From Colius striatus (lineage: Eukaryota > Chordata > Aves > Coliiformes > Coliidae), in assembly GCF_028858725.1 (NCBI RefSeq), contig NC_084773.1:5260350-5324349 (forward strand): a stretch of 64,000 bases of DNA, given 5' to 3'. The notes below the pieces were generated by a model, which had not been told where the DNA came from, made no database searches, and worked only from the letters and a program-made list of their open reading frames with translations. Made by a program: the position numbers and the translations under genes. Each line of letters begins with the position of its first letter. Position 1 is the stretch's first letter. Shown here one piece after another: positions 1-27,830 of this stretch.

Positions 1-3000
1 TTCTGACAACTTCTACCACAAAATGCTGCTCTTTAGTAAATGCTGACAACTGTATTTGATACCTGCAGTCAATATTCAACACCTGAGGAGACCTGCTGCA
101 AAGCCCTGTCCAAAACCCAGACACACTACAAAACATCCTCTCTGTCCTTGATGCTTTAATATGCATATTATGACCATCTGAGATTAAAAAAATATGGGAA
201 GTGCTCTAAAGATCTTTATCTTTCCACTCTTCCTTCTAAAGCCTCCTCTTTCTCCAGGGACTGGATTTGCGTTCACATTCTTTCCATGTTTCATCTTTGG
301 TCTGTAAGACCTTGACATGGCTTTGCCCCATGATGCTCTTCATCACCAAAACCATTGTCTCCTTCCTCAGAGCAGGATTTTGACTGTACACCTGCATACA
401 CCACAGGACACTCTGGAGCTGCAGCACCTAAAATGCAGGATGTTCAGCCTGACATGCCAGCCTTGCTCTGCCTACAGTGCTCTCAGGTTAACAGCAATGC
501 CAGATTTTCCAAAAGCCTTGTGTGGCAAGAAGACCAACAGTAAAATGGGATTGTGATTAAAAGAGAATAATCTGTGACTCTACCACTATTTCCCCTCTTC
601 CTAAATTTCTGAGTAGAGGAAAAGGAAGTCTAAAATCCCAGTTGAAAATTACGACACTTTTTTACTTTATAGTTTCACTCCAGTGACTGATGGGATGTTT
701 GCTTTTGAAAGGGAAAAGATAGAGGGGAAAAATCTCCTCAAGGAGAACTTCATTTCAGACAGCTATGAGTTAATAAATTCTGGTAACAAGGATCCAGGTG
801 ACTTGGCTTCAGTAATTCATACATCTCAATTCTTGGCTGGTCAAAAGTAATAGAGCTTGCTCGTGAAACTTTGCTGTTGAAGAAAATTCCAGCAGTACAA
901 AATATTGTGGCACTTTCTCACATTATGAGCCCATCAAACTTTCCCCCTGCTTTGACTTTAGCTACTCATAGAGCACTAAAAGAAATTCAAGACCATGATT
1001 TTGATCTTCTAGGTGTCTAACACCTTTATATGCTTGATCAAAGCACATAAAAGATCACTTAAAACTTTGAGACATACACTACAGCCATAGTTCTGTTACC
1101 CTGCCATAGTGAAACTTCCCAGAATGAGGATATATCTTGCCTGTACAAGAGTCAGAGCTGCCTTGGGGGCCAGCCTGAGACTGAGACACAGACTTTCATA
1201 AGAGCTATGGCCATTAAAAAAACCCCCTCCCATTTGTTTTTTTAAGTGCCAGCTGTATTTCCTTACTTTTGCCCGTCTCCTGTGCAATGACTATGATGCC
1301 ACACTAATTTCAAAAAACATACTAGCACTTGTCATGGTCATGAGATGGAATTAAATGGCTGTCTGCCAGGATGTGACCCTCTCAACACGCTTCCAAATAT
1401 TGACAGCTACAGTTGCTAAGTTTTAACCACCCCTAACATCAACCCTCCCAATAAAATGACATTTTTGCTTACAGAGTCTTTCACTTCTGTCTTAAAAAAA
1501 CCCCACAAAAATCCCCCCAACAGCACACCTAATTACTCTAGCACTGACAGACATTGCACTCTACATGAGCAAACACCACAGGTGATAATCAGAGAGGTTA
1601 ATGCTCATTTGAGTGCTAAGCACCATGAAATGCACCTGTTCAGCTGTGTGGGACTGCAGGACAGATTAGTGGGGAATGGCACAACTTTGTTGGAGAAAGA
1701 TGTGGCAGAAGGCATAGATCAGAAAAAAGAGGAAGTACTGAGAAGATCTAAGTCTGATGTTCCCTTTTCTAATCTTCATGTTAATAAGTGGTATCAAATT
1801 TGACGCTGAAGTGATAACACTGAACAAGGTAGAAGCAAAAATTAGCAACATGTTTAATCTCATTAACCACAGATGACAGTAGCTCCAAGAGGAATCCATC
1901 CTGCCCCCCAGCATTTCTCTTTATCTCACATGTGTGACTACAGTCACAAAGATTAAAATCACTCAAGAACTCCCAGGCAGACTTTGACATCCTTCCCCAG
2001 TACCAGAGGCTCTTCAGGGTCCACGCTGGATCCATGCTGTAGACACTTCCCATGCATCTCTCTTTTTACTCTGCTCTGCACCCCAGCCTTATTTCTTGAC
2101 AGTTAATACTTTAATGAGCTTCCCCCCACAACTGCAGCTATGTTCTCATTTATGAGCCCACCATTTGGCAGCAGAAAGAAGATACCATTCTCTCATACCA
2201 CTGCCTGTAAACCCAAGCTCCCTTTTCACTGGCTTCCCCTTCTCTTCCACGTGAATTTAAGATTGTCATCCATGCATGCAAAGCTTGGCAATATGCCACC
2301 TCCAGCCAGGTTTTTTTTCTCATATATTTCTGTTCTTTCTCTTCTCTATTTCCTTTCTGTACACTTACATTTGTGCTTTTTGACACATAACCTACCAGGC
2401 CAAACAGTGTGTGTCTCTCCTATTGCACCATCTCAAATATTCCCCAAAAATAAACAGAACGCTAAAATCCTCCTTCTTCCAGTACACAAGGCTCTTCTAC
2501 ATCTTTTAAGCCATCTCATTAAGAGGAGATTTGCAAAATCCCAGACATCAGTGCCACTGATGGCAACTGTACCTCATGACCCTTGCAGAACTGATGCTGA
2601 GATTTCACCCAGTTACTGGGAATCTAACTGAAATTACTCTGGCCAGCAAAACATCAAATATTTGCTCCTGAAAGCTGTGGGAACTTGACTTATCTTCAAA
2701 AATAAAATTAAGCCCTAAAACCTTCAGGAAGGACACCTATAAGGTTTTTCTAGTGCTTCAGATCACTGCTATATATGTTTTCACACTTCACATTTCTGCA
2801 AGGTCTGCCATTGGCATTTTCAAGCAAAGATCTGTATCTATTTCTAAGTCACAACTCTGAAGACAGCTCAATGGTTGATGGTTTAAAGGTCCATCAGGCA
2901 TGAAGATCCCTGCAAATGCTTATTGTGACATGACAGAGAATGGTGGGACTGTGAAAGGAAAGGAAACTATGCAGCATTCTGCAGAAACACAAACGAAACC

Positions 3001-6000
3001 ACTAAAAGAAAGAGAAAAGTATATTGCTATCCCAAGACTTTTTGAGCTTATTTTGTCTGAATATATATTCTAAAGCCAAGTAGACTATTACAGAGGAAAG
3101 AAAAAAAAAAAAACAGGGAAAGGGGGAATTCAACAGATGGAATCAACATAAGCAAGTGATGGTACAGTAAAACTGTTAGTGTTGCAATTCTCATTGATTC
3201 ATGTTGCTCAGTGCACTGGCTCAGCCACCCAGGGCTTCAGCTCTGCTCTGCCAGAACAGCATCAAAATCTAGCAGTCAAGACCATTACTTTTTTCCCCAA
3301 GCCTCACAGCACACTCCTGGAGCAGCTGATGCCTTACAGCACTCACTACTTGATTAAATACTCTTTAATATCCAGGACAGTGGAAAACAGCCACTTCCCA
3401 GAACCCAACTGGGAGTTGCCAGTTCATGCACAGCCTAGCAGTCCTTCCCAGTTCCTTTCAGAAATGCCATGTAAGCTGCCTTTAAGGAAGATCCCCATAA
3501 CATATAAATGCTTAATAATATTATAAATAATATTATAAGTAATATTCTTCTACTCTAACATGATACTCCTGAGCCACAACTCCCCTTCTTCTTCTAAACC
3601 TTTTCAGTTATCTGCCCAGCCCATCCAGACTCCCATCCTGCCTGTCAATCTTTAACTGCTGAGAACTTCTGCTAGCCCCAGACAAGTCACTGCTCCCAGC
3701 TACTTGGGCAAGCAGATTCTATTTCCCCCAAGCTCTAGACAGCAAGGAACATCTTTCCACATTGCTGCCCACTTCATTTCAGTTTTTAGCCATCTAGACT
3801 CCCACTGAAGATAGGATATGCTGTGGAGTGAAAGGTGGGAGCAGAGGGCTCTCTCCTCAACAGCCATGTTCCATTGTTTGGATAGATCAGCTTCACATTC
3901 ACTGCAACCAGATGACAGAAAGCAGTCAGACACCACAGAGGTAGAACAGAGCAGCTTAAACGGATGGGTTTTTTTCCCCAAATCAAGAGCATTTCCTTCA
4001 CAGTCCTGAATAGATTTCCTCTCTGCTCCTGTGCTGTGTTGGCTGCTTTATGACTACACATGCAAAAGGAAGAGGAGGAGGATCCCAAGAATATTTGGAA
4101 GTCTAATGTTTTGATGTCTCGGATAAAGCAGCATCATGCTGAGCACCGCACTGGGGTCAGAAAAATGAGCTGCAGCTAAAGCCCTGCTGAACAAAAAATC
4201 ATTCCAGGAATTTCAATCCTTTTTGTCTTTCCAAGCTGAAAAACATACATTTCCATCTCTTAAGACACTATCCTTTCCCCTTCTCTCCCTGCAGCAGTAT
4301 CTGCTTGTGGTACACTGCAACACTGGCTCATTTCCACAAGTCAGCATGCCTGAGAGAAGTCTGGGCTTCAGGAAGGGGGAGGAGTGAGAAAGCTGGAGCA
4401 ACGATTAAAACAGACTCAGAAGATCTTTCTGGCCTAAAGTCACCTGCCTGATTCCAACTAACATTAGTACTGTGGAAACAGCTGCTCCATGAAAGTGTTA
4501 ATGACTTCTGAGGTGATGATTTCACAGAAGCTATGTACCATCCGGTGTCATTCTCCTAGACGTGACACATCAGGGAATCGGGGAAATACACCAGCTCTAA
4601 AGCCATATTAATGGAGAAACAGACTGTCTGAGCTGTGCAGCTGCTGGTCTCTCTACAGAGCGGATTCAACATTTCACAGCAGGCAGTGGCAAGGGGAGAA
4701 GGCACTCAGCCATGATGCTCTTCCCATCAGTTGAGAAGACGGATCCCCAGGCAGAGACAGGAATGGAAAAGGCAATTTGCAGATTTTAAACACCATGCAG
4801 CACTCCCTAAGACCTGCATGCTGGCTTCTTAACATGCAGGACTTGTCAAAGACCTGCCAGGTGGTGGTAGTTTCAACTGCCGTGGGTTAATCCTTCTCCA
4901 ATTACCAAAAATGGTGTATTTATTGATATATGGCAACACGACACTTTTTCAAGCAGTGGCCACTTCAAAAACTTTCAGAAACCTCTTGGTTTGGCTGCAC
5001 CGTTGGATAATCGTGAAGCAGGTATTCATTTATTTGTCCAAATTCACAGGCACACTTGCACCCTCCTGCCTCCCCCTTAGTTAATAACAGCAGTTATAAG
5101 GTTGGCTCACAACCAGCAAGAGACCAGCTCTGAAGAGCACCCCTGCATCCCTACCACTGCAAGCTTCTTAACTCTCATTACTCTGGTTTGGGTGAGGGAG
5201 GAGACTCCCTGAAGGTCCAGTGAAAGAACATCAAGACAGTGATATATCATTCTCATCATATAACTAAGTCACACAATCTCAACCAGATCAAATGCAATCA
5301 CTTTCAAAACACTCCTTAATACTAAATGATGATACCAACTATTGCAGAATCTGGAGACATTTTTCAAACTGTAATTCATGAAATCTTAAAGCTCCTGCAG
5401 TCTCACTTTCCTCTTCACAGTCGACTATTCTAAGCTAAGAAGCTGTTATTTTGAATGTGGGGGGTTCTCTGCTAGAATTCATAACTCTCCATCACTAGCT
5501 GTATCTCCAACTGCAAGATTAGAACTATTTTTAAGTTTCCACGTGAAAATATACAGCAGATTGGTAGAAAAGCATTCTTAGGTCTTGGACAGATCCACCA
5601 TTCAAAACCACCAAGAGATTCTGCATTTACATATCAGATAACTAACAGCTGATATGCCTATTAAACCTGTGTGCAGAAATCCATTTGCAGATCCTTGCTC
5701 TGCCTAAAATAGATCAGTCTCCCACTGTATTACGTGAGTCCTTACAGCTCCTACAGATGACTCTTTGCTTGCCTACAGTGTGCACAGTCTCTCAGTTCCC
5801 ACTACTGAAACACAAGTTTGCAAAGTAGGGATGAAGCCCTGAATTTCTCAGACCTCAGCTGAGTGGGAATCACTGCCTGTTTTGGGATGGGTATGGCTAC
5901 TCTAATCTCTCATAAAGAGTTTTAGAAGTTCCTGGGAATAACTATTTCTGTATTTGATAACGTTTTCATGCAATTTCCTGATCGGTTTTAAGGGAGGTAT

Positions 6001-9000
6001 TTCTACAAAACATCACAAAAGAAAGGAAAAGGTGAGCCATAGCAAGAAAACCTCCATGAGGGTACAGTCACTCACTGCAGTAACGTGAGGGGGGTTCAGA
6101 AAAGAGCCTGAGAACACGGGGCACCCCTAAGACAAGTTTCTTGGACGCTGGCAGAACTAGAGAGCTGCACACCAGGATTCTGACCGTGTCTCTGGGGGAC
6201 GCCATGCAATAGCTGCACTTAGTTTCCAGAACACACACAGATATAGAAAGGATTACTGGAAAAATATTATTGTTCATTTCCCAAAGGACTGTTACATAAA
6301 AACCTTTGCCTGCTTCACTCATTTATCCTTGTGAGCCTGAGGCAAAGAGATCACAGGAACTTGGGACCTGCAATATAAAAGTGAAACCTTTTCATAACTC
6401 TGCAACATGCCTACCAAGGAAATTTCTAATACAGGGTGTTGCAGCCTCTATCAGAAAGAAAAAATTCTCTTGCCTTTCAAGAAAGATGGAACAAGGCTCT
6501 ACTCCAGAAACATGACTGAGTGTAGATGCTTACTCAAATGACTAAGGGCATATTTTTCATGACCCAAGTTCTGGTTACACCAGAATAGCACCCCAAAAAA
6601 AAGAAAGAAGATTGCAATGTTACAAAGCATACAGCTTCAGTTCTGAATTAAGCAAACATTTAGGGAAGCTAAACTAAACAAAAGCCAATCCAGATTGTGC
6701 ATCAGATGAAGCAAGCAAGAGCTCGCCATCCTCCTTTAGTTTGGAAGCTTGACAGGGTGACATTTCACCACAATCCATAATCCCACCTCTTGGTCTGCCC
6801 AAAAAAGGCCTGACTGTAGCTTTTAAAGAAGCACAGCCTACATGTGCCTGGAACCTTGGAAATAAATGTTACCCCTCTTTGAGATGTGTTCCCCTTGACA
6901 ACCCTGCAGGCCTTGGCCATGAACCCTCTGCTGTTTTGCAGTACATGCAGTAGCTTTGCTCTCTGGAAGGTACAGCCACCCAGTTGTCTTACATCCCTTG
7001 CAAAAGATACTAAAAAAAATCAACAAATACCTGTCAGAAGCCAAAGACTGACAGATATTTAAATCTCATTATCCAGCAGTGCTCTCTGGTACTTCAAAGA
7101 TGAACTTTAAAGGTTCCATTCTGCAAAGGTACTACCAGATTTAAAGATTACGGATTTATAGGTGATAAATACTCTATAGTGCTGTAGAGTCCCTCAGCAG
7201 TGCCCTGTGCAGACTGCATGTGGGCCACAATTGATAGCATCTCCTCTGACTACCAAAACCTTCCAGAAAACATGTTGCTGGCCATTGTAAAATTCAGGGC
7301 ACTCAGTTTGTAGTCACATTCCTTCTCCTTTCTTTGCCCATCTCCATGCTGTTAGGCTCTAAATACTGTTGCCATAGCTTTCCTTATCATCAATAATCTA
7401 CTGTATTCCATGTGAGTTTATTGGTTTTTGTACCTTCAGCTCAGACATCCCATCTCCAAGCTTTTATCACCTGGGTCCAGTTAGCATAGAAGCTCACTGT
7501 GGTAGTCCTACCAATTTAACACATGAAAGCAAGCAGACATCCCATGCCCCATCCTGTGCCTTCCCTCCCTGGGTCCTGGCCACGAGGATACCCCAATATG
7601 GCCTCTTTTCACTGCTCAGAATATGCAGGGCTGGGGGTTTGAAAACCCCAAATGATTGGATTTTTCAGATGCATTCTTTTCCATAGCTACACAGTTAAAG
7701 CCATGCCACTAAAAAAAGGCCAAAAAAAAAGCAGCAGTAAAGCAGGCAAGGCCCAGGCTGCAGTTGTCATTGAAAAGGCTCCAGTAAGCAGAGAATTACG
7801 ATGCTTCATCAGTAGTGACTGATAGTAGAAGTAAAAATAACCCCAGCAGCAGATGAATTTCTGAGACATGTTTCTTGAAAGCTGTTGTGTGACACAGTCT
7901 TTACGTGTTGCACGGACTCACAAGTTTTCTGCAGCTCATGGCCCTGCAAAGTGTCTGTAAGGTTACACCATGGAGTTTTTCTGACAGAACTTCTCAGCAA
8001 CATATGAACTGCTGGGGCACGGTTAAGAGGCTGTCTGTGTTCTTGCCTTGAATGGACTGGACTCAGGAATCTCAGATCCTTTTCTAGTCACAGTCTTTGG
8101 GGACAAAACCCATCTCTGGGTGTCACTTTCCTCATGTTTTCATTCAACAGGGTGCTTTTGGCACAAATTGTTTGAGAATCTCCAACACAGAGCTGACAGA
8201 GGCTGCAATAGATCCTGATAATATAAATTCTGTGCACACAGCATAACTTAGCAATTTCATCATTCTGTTGTTTCTCTAAATTGTTTTCTCTGAACCATTT
8301 CATACCCCTTCAACAAATACATAATAAATAAAGTGTTGCAGATGAACAAAAGAACTAATAGTCTATCTTGTTCTTGCTATCAACAGGCCTCTGTGATAAT
8401 TAACAAGAACAAAACAGATTTCATAATATGATTAAAATTGCCCTTTAGGCCTTCTAATATTAGTGATTTCCAGGATTAAGGTACTTGAATAACATGAATA
8501 TTGTTCCTTTTTTATATTATGCACTATTCCTCCCTCTTCAGCTTCATCTTTGTAACAGTCAGGGTACAACCTGAACCTGATTGGGATACAAGTCAGGATA
8601 GTGACAGGAATTGCTATCTGTAGCCTCTCCCACCTCCTCTTCATTTTATACAGAAACTGGAAAGTATAATATAATAAAGAAGAGGCTTGTGGTTACCACA
8701 GATGAATGCTACTCTCAAAAATCTGGATTCTATTCTTGTCCTTTTCTGATGTCTTATGCAATGCTTAGAAAGTCAACTATGCCAAACAGGTAGTCAGTCA
8801 CTCATTGCCTTTACCTTGTTTCTTAGAAGCCCATGCTGCAGTCTCATTTGCAAAAGTCCTGGGTACCCCCCATTGTAGCAGAGCTTGAGTCAGTGCAATC
8901 CGCTGCACTGCACACTGGGGAGATGCAAAAAACCCAATGACCACTCTCATCCAAGATCTTTCAAATGGAGTTCCCAAAATTCAGTGGATACTTCTAGAAG

Positions 9001-11507
9001 TCTACCCTATTCCTCTGCTCCTCTATGTGAAGTAGGAGCCATATAAACTTACCTTAAAGCAATGTTGTGAAGATAACAGTGATCCAGCCATGACAGTGAA
9101 AGCACCACAAGGCACAACCAGGAGGAAGTGAAAAAGTCTTGTTTCAGGGTAGGTCTAAAATAACCTGAAGCAGCCTCATCCATACAATGACAACAAACCC
9201 AGCTAGTGAAAGCAAACATCTCACAATCTAATATTTTTTTTCTGTGCACCAAAAAAAGGCTGAAGTGTAGTACAAAACACAGAATGCCAGACAAAGTATA
9301 TTCATAGCACGGATCCTGACATTTGCTACGTCTGAGTGCTAGTTTCCCAACCCAAAACCACTACTTTAGGAAGCAGTGAGATGTGTGTATGTGAGACAGG
9401 CTGTCTATAGTTTTTGTGGCGTGGTACTTGGGTTTTTTTGGATTTTTTTAGCAACAGCAATACAACCCTGAAAATAAATCCCCCTATGCATCTTCATACT
9501 CATATCCCTCATGACTTACCTGTAGAGCTAAAGCTCACATATCTACTGCATAGACGTCTCTAGTTAAAAAAAATTATAGCCAATGCAAGCAATAACAACA
9601 ATTGTGGATAAACAAGAGGGTGTAAAACATTTAATACCAATGAGTTTTACAGCTACTTGATGACTGGGAGAGAAAACAGGAAACTAGGAGATTCTGAGAT
9701 GCCGTCCACCTGTGAGGGTGAGCACTATGCCAGGCAGCTTTCTTCTTATCTTCTGAAAAAAAACCCCAACCAACCCTCCTGTTGGTCCCATCCACACCTC
9801 TGACCCCTTGCTTTAATCCTATCATCTTCTCCTACTAAGTCTCATCATGCAACAAGGTCTTTTACCACTCCTTGAAACTAGTACCAGAGCCCTTACTGGA
9901 TCATCTCTTCCTTAGACCAGCTCTTCCTTGGTTCCTGTAGTCTGTTTCTCTGCCTCCAGCTACTTTTCTTCCCCCTCTCCATTTTCCACCCCTTGGCACC
10001 CTGTCTCTGCCACTCTATTGGGGCTCTTCATCCAGACTCAGCCTTGACTTTCTGTTCCCTGTGAGCTTATTGCTCCTCTTTCTACATCCTGGCCGCTCCT
10101 TCAGCAGTACCTCTTCCTCATTCTCTGCCTCAGTTTCTCTGCAGGTACCCAACAGATCTCTGTTCCTCTGTGCTCTTAGGGGACAGTGGGAGAGTCAAAG
10201 ACCAAACTAGAAATTGCTCCTCTTAATTCCCATATCCAGAGCTAGGCCAGATTTCAAGAGCACAGGCATTCAGTCCCTGGAAAATACCTGCTCTGCTGCA
10301 GTTTGTCACACTGTCAATGCACCTTTGGGAAAGTTAACTGTTAAAACTGAGTGCATCTTGGCTGACCATTAAAGACTTAGAATTTGACTCAAGATGATTG
10401 TAAGGGTGACAGGGTAAGACACGTCTAGTCATTAGTTATTCTCCAAAAGCAATAAAGTTGTACTAAAGTATCAGGCTGCATCATTCCCAATATTTAACTT
10501 CTTTCTGTTTCTTCTATCTTCTGGAGAGCTGCACCATCTTCCCCTTTGTTTTGGTTTTGTAACACAGTGTCAATGACTTTGTTATTACTCTGTACCATTT
10601 ACTTCTGCTTGAAAGAATCAATGACTTCACCTTCAGCATCTTTTACTGTACCTTCTTCATTTGCTTTGTTCAAATTCAGACACATTTTTGGAGGAAGACT
10701 GGGTGTAGTAGACTTAAATAAAAGGCTTTCTAACTAATAATGCCTGCTCAATCCAATAAAGATAATGTCTGGTTTTGATTATTTCACCATTACATTACAG
10801 AAAACTGTGCCACTATATTGCTTTTTTAAAACGATGTAATTTTCTACCCCTCTGATTTTGGTTTATTTCAATTAAAATCATAAAATCAATAATTCTTGTG
10901 CTCATTTATCCAATTGCTCTCCTCTGTCAGCAATGGTCATTATCTGTGTCTTTCAATCCCACTATACTTACCAGTTTTTATTTTCCTCAGTTCTGCTGGG
11001 CAACACTAGATCATTTGCATGCCTTATTTCTTTGTGGTACAAAGTCTATGGATAAGTGATCTGCTGCCTCCCATTCTCCCGTTTCACACTAATGATAAAA
11101 TAGGTGCAGTTATAAGACATTTTATTTCATGCTTCTTTACTTTTGGAACAATTAACAACAAATCACATTCTAAGAATAGAAGAGAATTTTAAATAAATAT
11201 AGGCAAGTCAAAGAATTCTTAAGAGTATTTGGCCAATTCTGTGCTAGGCTTTTTATAATACTTATGTCTGTTCCTCCAGCAGAGAGACCTCAATGCAACA
11301 GCAAGAAAGGGGAAGCAGGCTGACATACAATGCGTGGAAGCAGCTCTTGGAGCAGCCAGGCTTCCTGGAAGGCAGTGCTAACAGTTGGCTTGTGTTTTCC
11401 ATCAGCTAGCTACAGACACTATATAAATTGTTACTGCTAGCACAGAATGAGGTGCTGCAATTTCAGGTTACAGGAGACTACTTCTATGATACCTGTACTA
11501 AATTTCG
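1..11507. other. Presumed MAPKAPK3 intron, no exon recognised
   Basis: AT-rich, low-complexity non-coding DNA. Because the first coding exon of MAPKAPK3 lies on the minus strand at 25978-26202 and continues toward lower coordinates, this stretch is inferred to be intron. I looked on the minus strand for the next kinase-domain exon (the part after the catalytic lysine, through the HRD and DFG motifs) and did not recognise it. Open frames here, such as 2140-2631, have no family signature. Small features seen are an A-run at 3101-3113 and an AT-rich tandem repeat at 3514-3546. Confidence 0.5.
3514..3546. repeat. Short AT-rich tandem repeat, 12-bp unit
   Basis: The unit AATAATATTATA occurs twice back to back, followed by a degenerate partial third copy. 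It contains only A and T apart from one G in the partial copy. It is a simple minisatellite-like tract with no sign of function. Confidence 0.7.
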
Positions 11508-11565
11508 GGTTATAGCCTTCACACTACTTAGCCAAGAAAGGTTATAGCCTTCCCACTACTTAGCC
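11508..11565 (+). repeat. Two-copy direct repeat, 32-bp period
   Basis: A 26-base segment starting GGTTATAGCCTTC at 11508-11533 recurs at 11540-11565 with one mismatch (A to C). The copies are separated by AAGAAA. The duplication lies about 25 bp upstream of a CR1 copy. Near-identity suggests a recent local tandem duplication. Confidence 0.85.
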
Positions 11566-11588
11566 CCTCACAAGAAAGACAATGAGGT

Positions 11589-12044
11589 GCTAGAGTGTGT
11601 CCAGAGCTGAGCACTGGAATTGGTGAAAGGTCTGGAGCACAAGACTGATGGAGATCAGCTGAGGGAACTTGGGGTGTTCAGCCTGGAGGAGAGGAAGCTG
11701 AGGGGAGACATGAGCACTCTCTACAACCACCTGAAACAGGGTTGTAGTGAGGTGAAGGTCCATCTCTCCAGTAATGAATGACAGGACAACAGGAAGTGGG
11801 CTCAAGTTGCACCAGGGGATGTTTAGGTTAGATATGAAGAAAAACCTGTTGACCAAGAGGGTTGTTAAGCATAGGAAAGGGCTGCCCAGGTGGTAGAGTC
11901 ACCAACCCTGGAGATATTCAAAAGACACATAGATGAGGTGCTGAGGGATATGGTTTAGTTTAGCGATGGGCCTGGCAGTGTGAGGTTAGTGGTTGTACTC
12001 TGATTTTGAAGACCTTTTCCAATCATCACGATTCTATGATTCTA
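11589..12044 (+). mobile_element. CR1 LINE 3' fragment (plus orientation)
   Basis: This is a 5'-truncated copy of the avian CR1 non-LTR retrotransposon. Collinear landmarks are: CCAGAGCTGAGCACTGG near the start, GGTCTGGAGCACAAG, the CAGCCTGGAGGAGAGGAAGCT block, CTCTCTACAACCACCTGAAA, GGCTGCCCAGGTGG, and the terminal ATTCTATGATTCTA at 12031-12044. Those final 8-bp repeats are the CR1 3' signature and set the orientation. It covers the end of the reverse transcriptase frame and the 3' UTR, with many substitutions, so it is a dead copy inside the presumed MAPKAPK3 intron. Confidence 0.93.
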
Positions 12045-26328
<14,284 letters not shown>

Positions 26329-26357
26329 CTGAGTAAAAATGTAAACGATTGTTAGTA
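26329..26357 (-). other. Splice acceptor with perfect TACTAAC branch point
   Basis: Read on the minus strand, TTACTAAC (plus-strand GTTAGTA, 26351-26357) precedes a T-rich tract and the acceptor ACTCAG, whose AG corresponds to plus positions 26329-26330. The branch adenosine is about 23 bases from the exon. The match to the optimal branch consensus makes this acceptor convincing. Confidence 0.7.
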
Positions 26358-26779
26358 ATTTATATGAACTAACAGCTCTCCCACCTAAACACTTCCTGTA
26401 TTAAAAAGGCAATCAGGCCCTAGAGAGAGCAAAAGTGGAGGCTCACCTCAGGAAAGCTCGCTTTGTTTAGCTTTACAACTTCCAGCATACACAGCTATCA
26501 GTCAGCAGTTACAAATTACTGCTTGTACTGCAACAAGTGCCTGCGCCGAGGCTTGGACTAAAGTCTCACACAACGGAGCTCTGTACAAGAGAGCACGGAT
26601 CGCCTTTGCTTCGAGGAGCTTATAAGCCTGCATCAACAACTTGTTGCCTAAACGTTTTATGTAGGTATCTCCACAGCCATCCCGTGTCTCATCCCGTTAT
26701 GTAGGACAACCACAAATAACTGGATTAAACCCCAGAGGGGCACTGCCTGGGCAGGCATTGGGCCTGATGCTGGGCTTGT
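26358..26779. other. Presumed MAPKAPK3 5' intron
   Basis: Non-coding sequence between the coding exon and the CpG island. On the minus strand a GTGAGC donor-like site occurs near 26446 and a GTAAGC donor-like site at 26785-26780, either of which could end an alternative leader exon. No coding segment is seen. Confidence 0.45.
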
Positions 26780-27195
26780 GCTTACCAAACCGCCTCGGTC
26801 CCACAGAGCGAGGGTGGCGCGTTACTTAGGGGGAACCATCACACCGCCCGAGAGCTCGGGTACGTGGAGATTCAGCGCCGTGGCTCCCAACGCCAAGGAG
26901 CTGCACGGTCCCGCAGGGGATCAGAGAGCCGGGGGCCTGTTAGAAGAGCAGCCCCAGGGGAAGCACCGCTGCCAGGGCCTCCGAGCCCCGTTAACACGGC
27001 GGAGCCACGAGCAGGAGAAGCGTGGCGCGGAGGCTGAGGGCCGCTCCTCACGCCGGGGGGCTGCCGGGCTCGAGGCCTGCCCCGCTGACAGCCGCCCCGG
27101 GCGGGCGAGGGAGGGAGGGAGGGAGCGGCTCCCCCTGCGAGACCCGGCGGCGGGGCTGCCCCCTCAGCCCCCCGCACTGCGAGGCGGCGGCGCAG

Positions 27196-27219
27196 GGCGG
27201 GAAAGCCCGAGGCGGGAAA
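27196..27219 (+). promoter_or_regulatory. Tandem E2F-like sites
   Basis: GGCGGGAAA occurs at 27196-27204 and again at 27211-27219, 15 bp apart, inside a repeated GGCGGGAAAGCCC block. This is the inverted form of the E2F consensus TTTCCCGCC. Position in the CpG island fits promoter use; actual binding is inference. Confidence 0.5.
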
Positions 27220-27223
27220 GCCC

Positions 27224-27254
27224 TGAGGTGAGGTGAGGTGAGGCGAGGCGAGGC
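27224..27254 (+). repeat. Pentanucleotide repeat GAGGT to GAGGC
   Basis: Three copies of GAGGT pass directly into three copies of GAGGC. It is a simple repeat within the CpG island and may be length-polymorphic. Confidence 0.8.
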
Positions 27255-27830
27255 AGACCCTACGGCGCGCAGAGGGGCGGCGGGGAGCCGCGGGGCTGGC
27301 GGCGGGGGGAGGCTCCGCCGCCGGGCCCCGCCGGAGGACGGTTACCTGCCTGTGGCGGCGCGGCGCGGCCCCAGCCGAGGCTTCCCGGTGCGGAGTCCCG
27401 GAAGGCGGGGTCTGCCTGGGCCCGCCCCGCCGCCCTGGGCAGGTGCGTGCCGCCCCCGCCCCCGCTGAGGGGAGGTCGCCCGCCGCGGGGCCCCGGTCGG
27501 CCGTCAATGAGCAGGGGAAGAGCGGGAGGCCCCGGCCGGAGCTGCCTCATCCCCCCCCGCGATGCGCGGGGCAGAGAGCGCCCCGTGCGCGACGGCAGGT
27601 TCCGCGGGGAAGGGCGAGCGAGTGGCGGGGAACGTCCCCTGCGCGCGGTGCTTAAGTGCTTAAGGCACCGGCCGCGTTATGCGGTTATACCGGGGTAAAG
27701 GGCCCTGCTGGCGGGGAAGCCGTGAGGGAGCCTCGGCGGCTCCGGGCTTGTGCCGCAGCGCGCCCGCGCGGTGGCGGGCGGGGAGGCGAGGCCCGGCCCG
27801 GCAGCACCAGCACCTTCCCCACATCGCCTC

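Larger units (their letters stand above)
26780..27830 (-). promoter_or_regulatory. CpG island, probable MAPKAPK3 promoter and first exon
   Basis: About 1 kb of strongly GC-rich, CpG-dense DNA flanked on both sides by AT-rich DNA, lying immediately 5' (minus sense) of the MAPKAPK3 coding exon. Contains many CGG/GGC runs, GC boxes, tandem E2F-like sites and a GAGGT/GAGGC repeat. The best minus-strand donor is CAG|GTAACC at 27348-27341, which would splice a non-coding first exon to the acceptor at 26329. A plus-strand CAG|GTGCGT near 27440 means a divergent transcript is possible. Long open frames on both strands (for example 26872-27507) follow from the lack of AT-rich stops and are not called as genes. 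Confidence 0.75.

Noticed and set aside
2140..2631. 163-residue plus-strand frame
   Set aside because: No family resemblance; composition is like translated intron. A faint HWLP-type string suggested a retroelement, but nothing else supports it.
26872..27507. 211-residue minus-strand frame in the CpG island
   Set aside because: Low-complexity Arg/Pro/Ala/Gly composition expected of GC-rich DNA with few stops; no recognisable domain.
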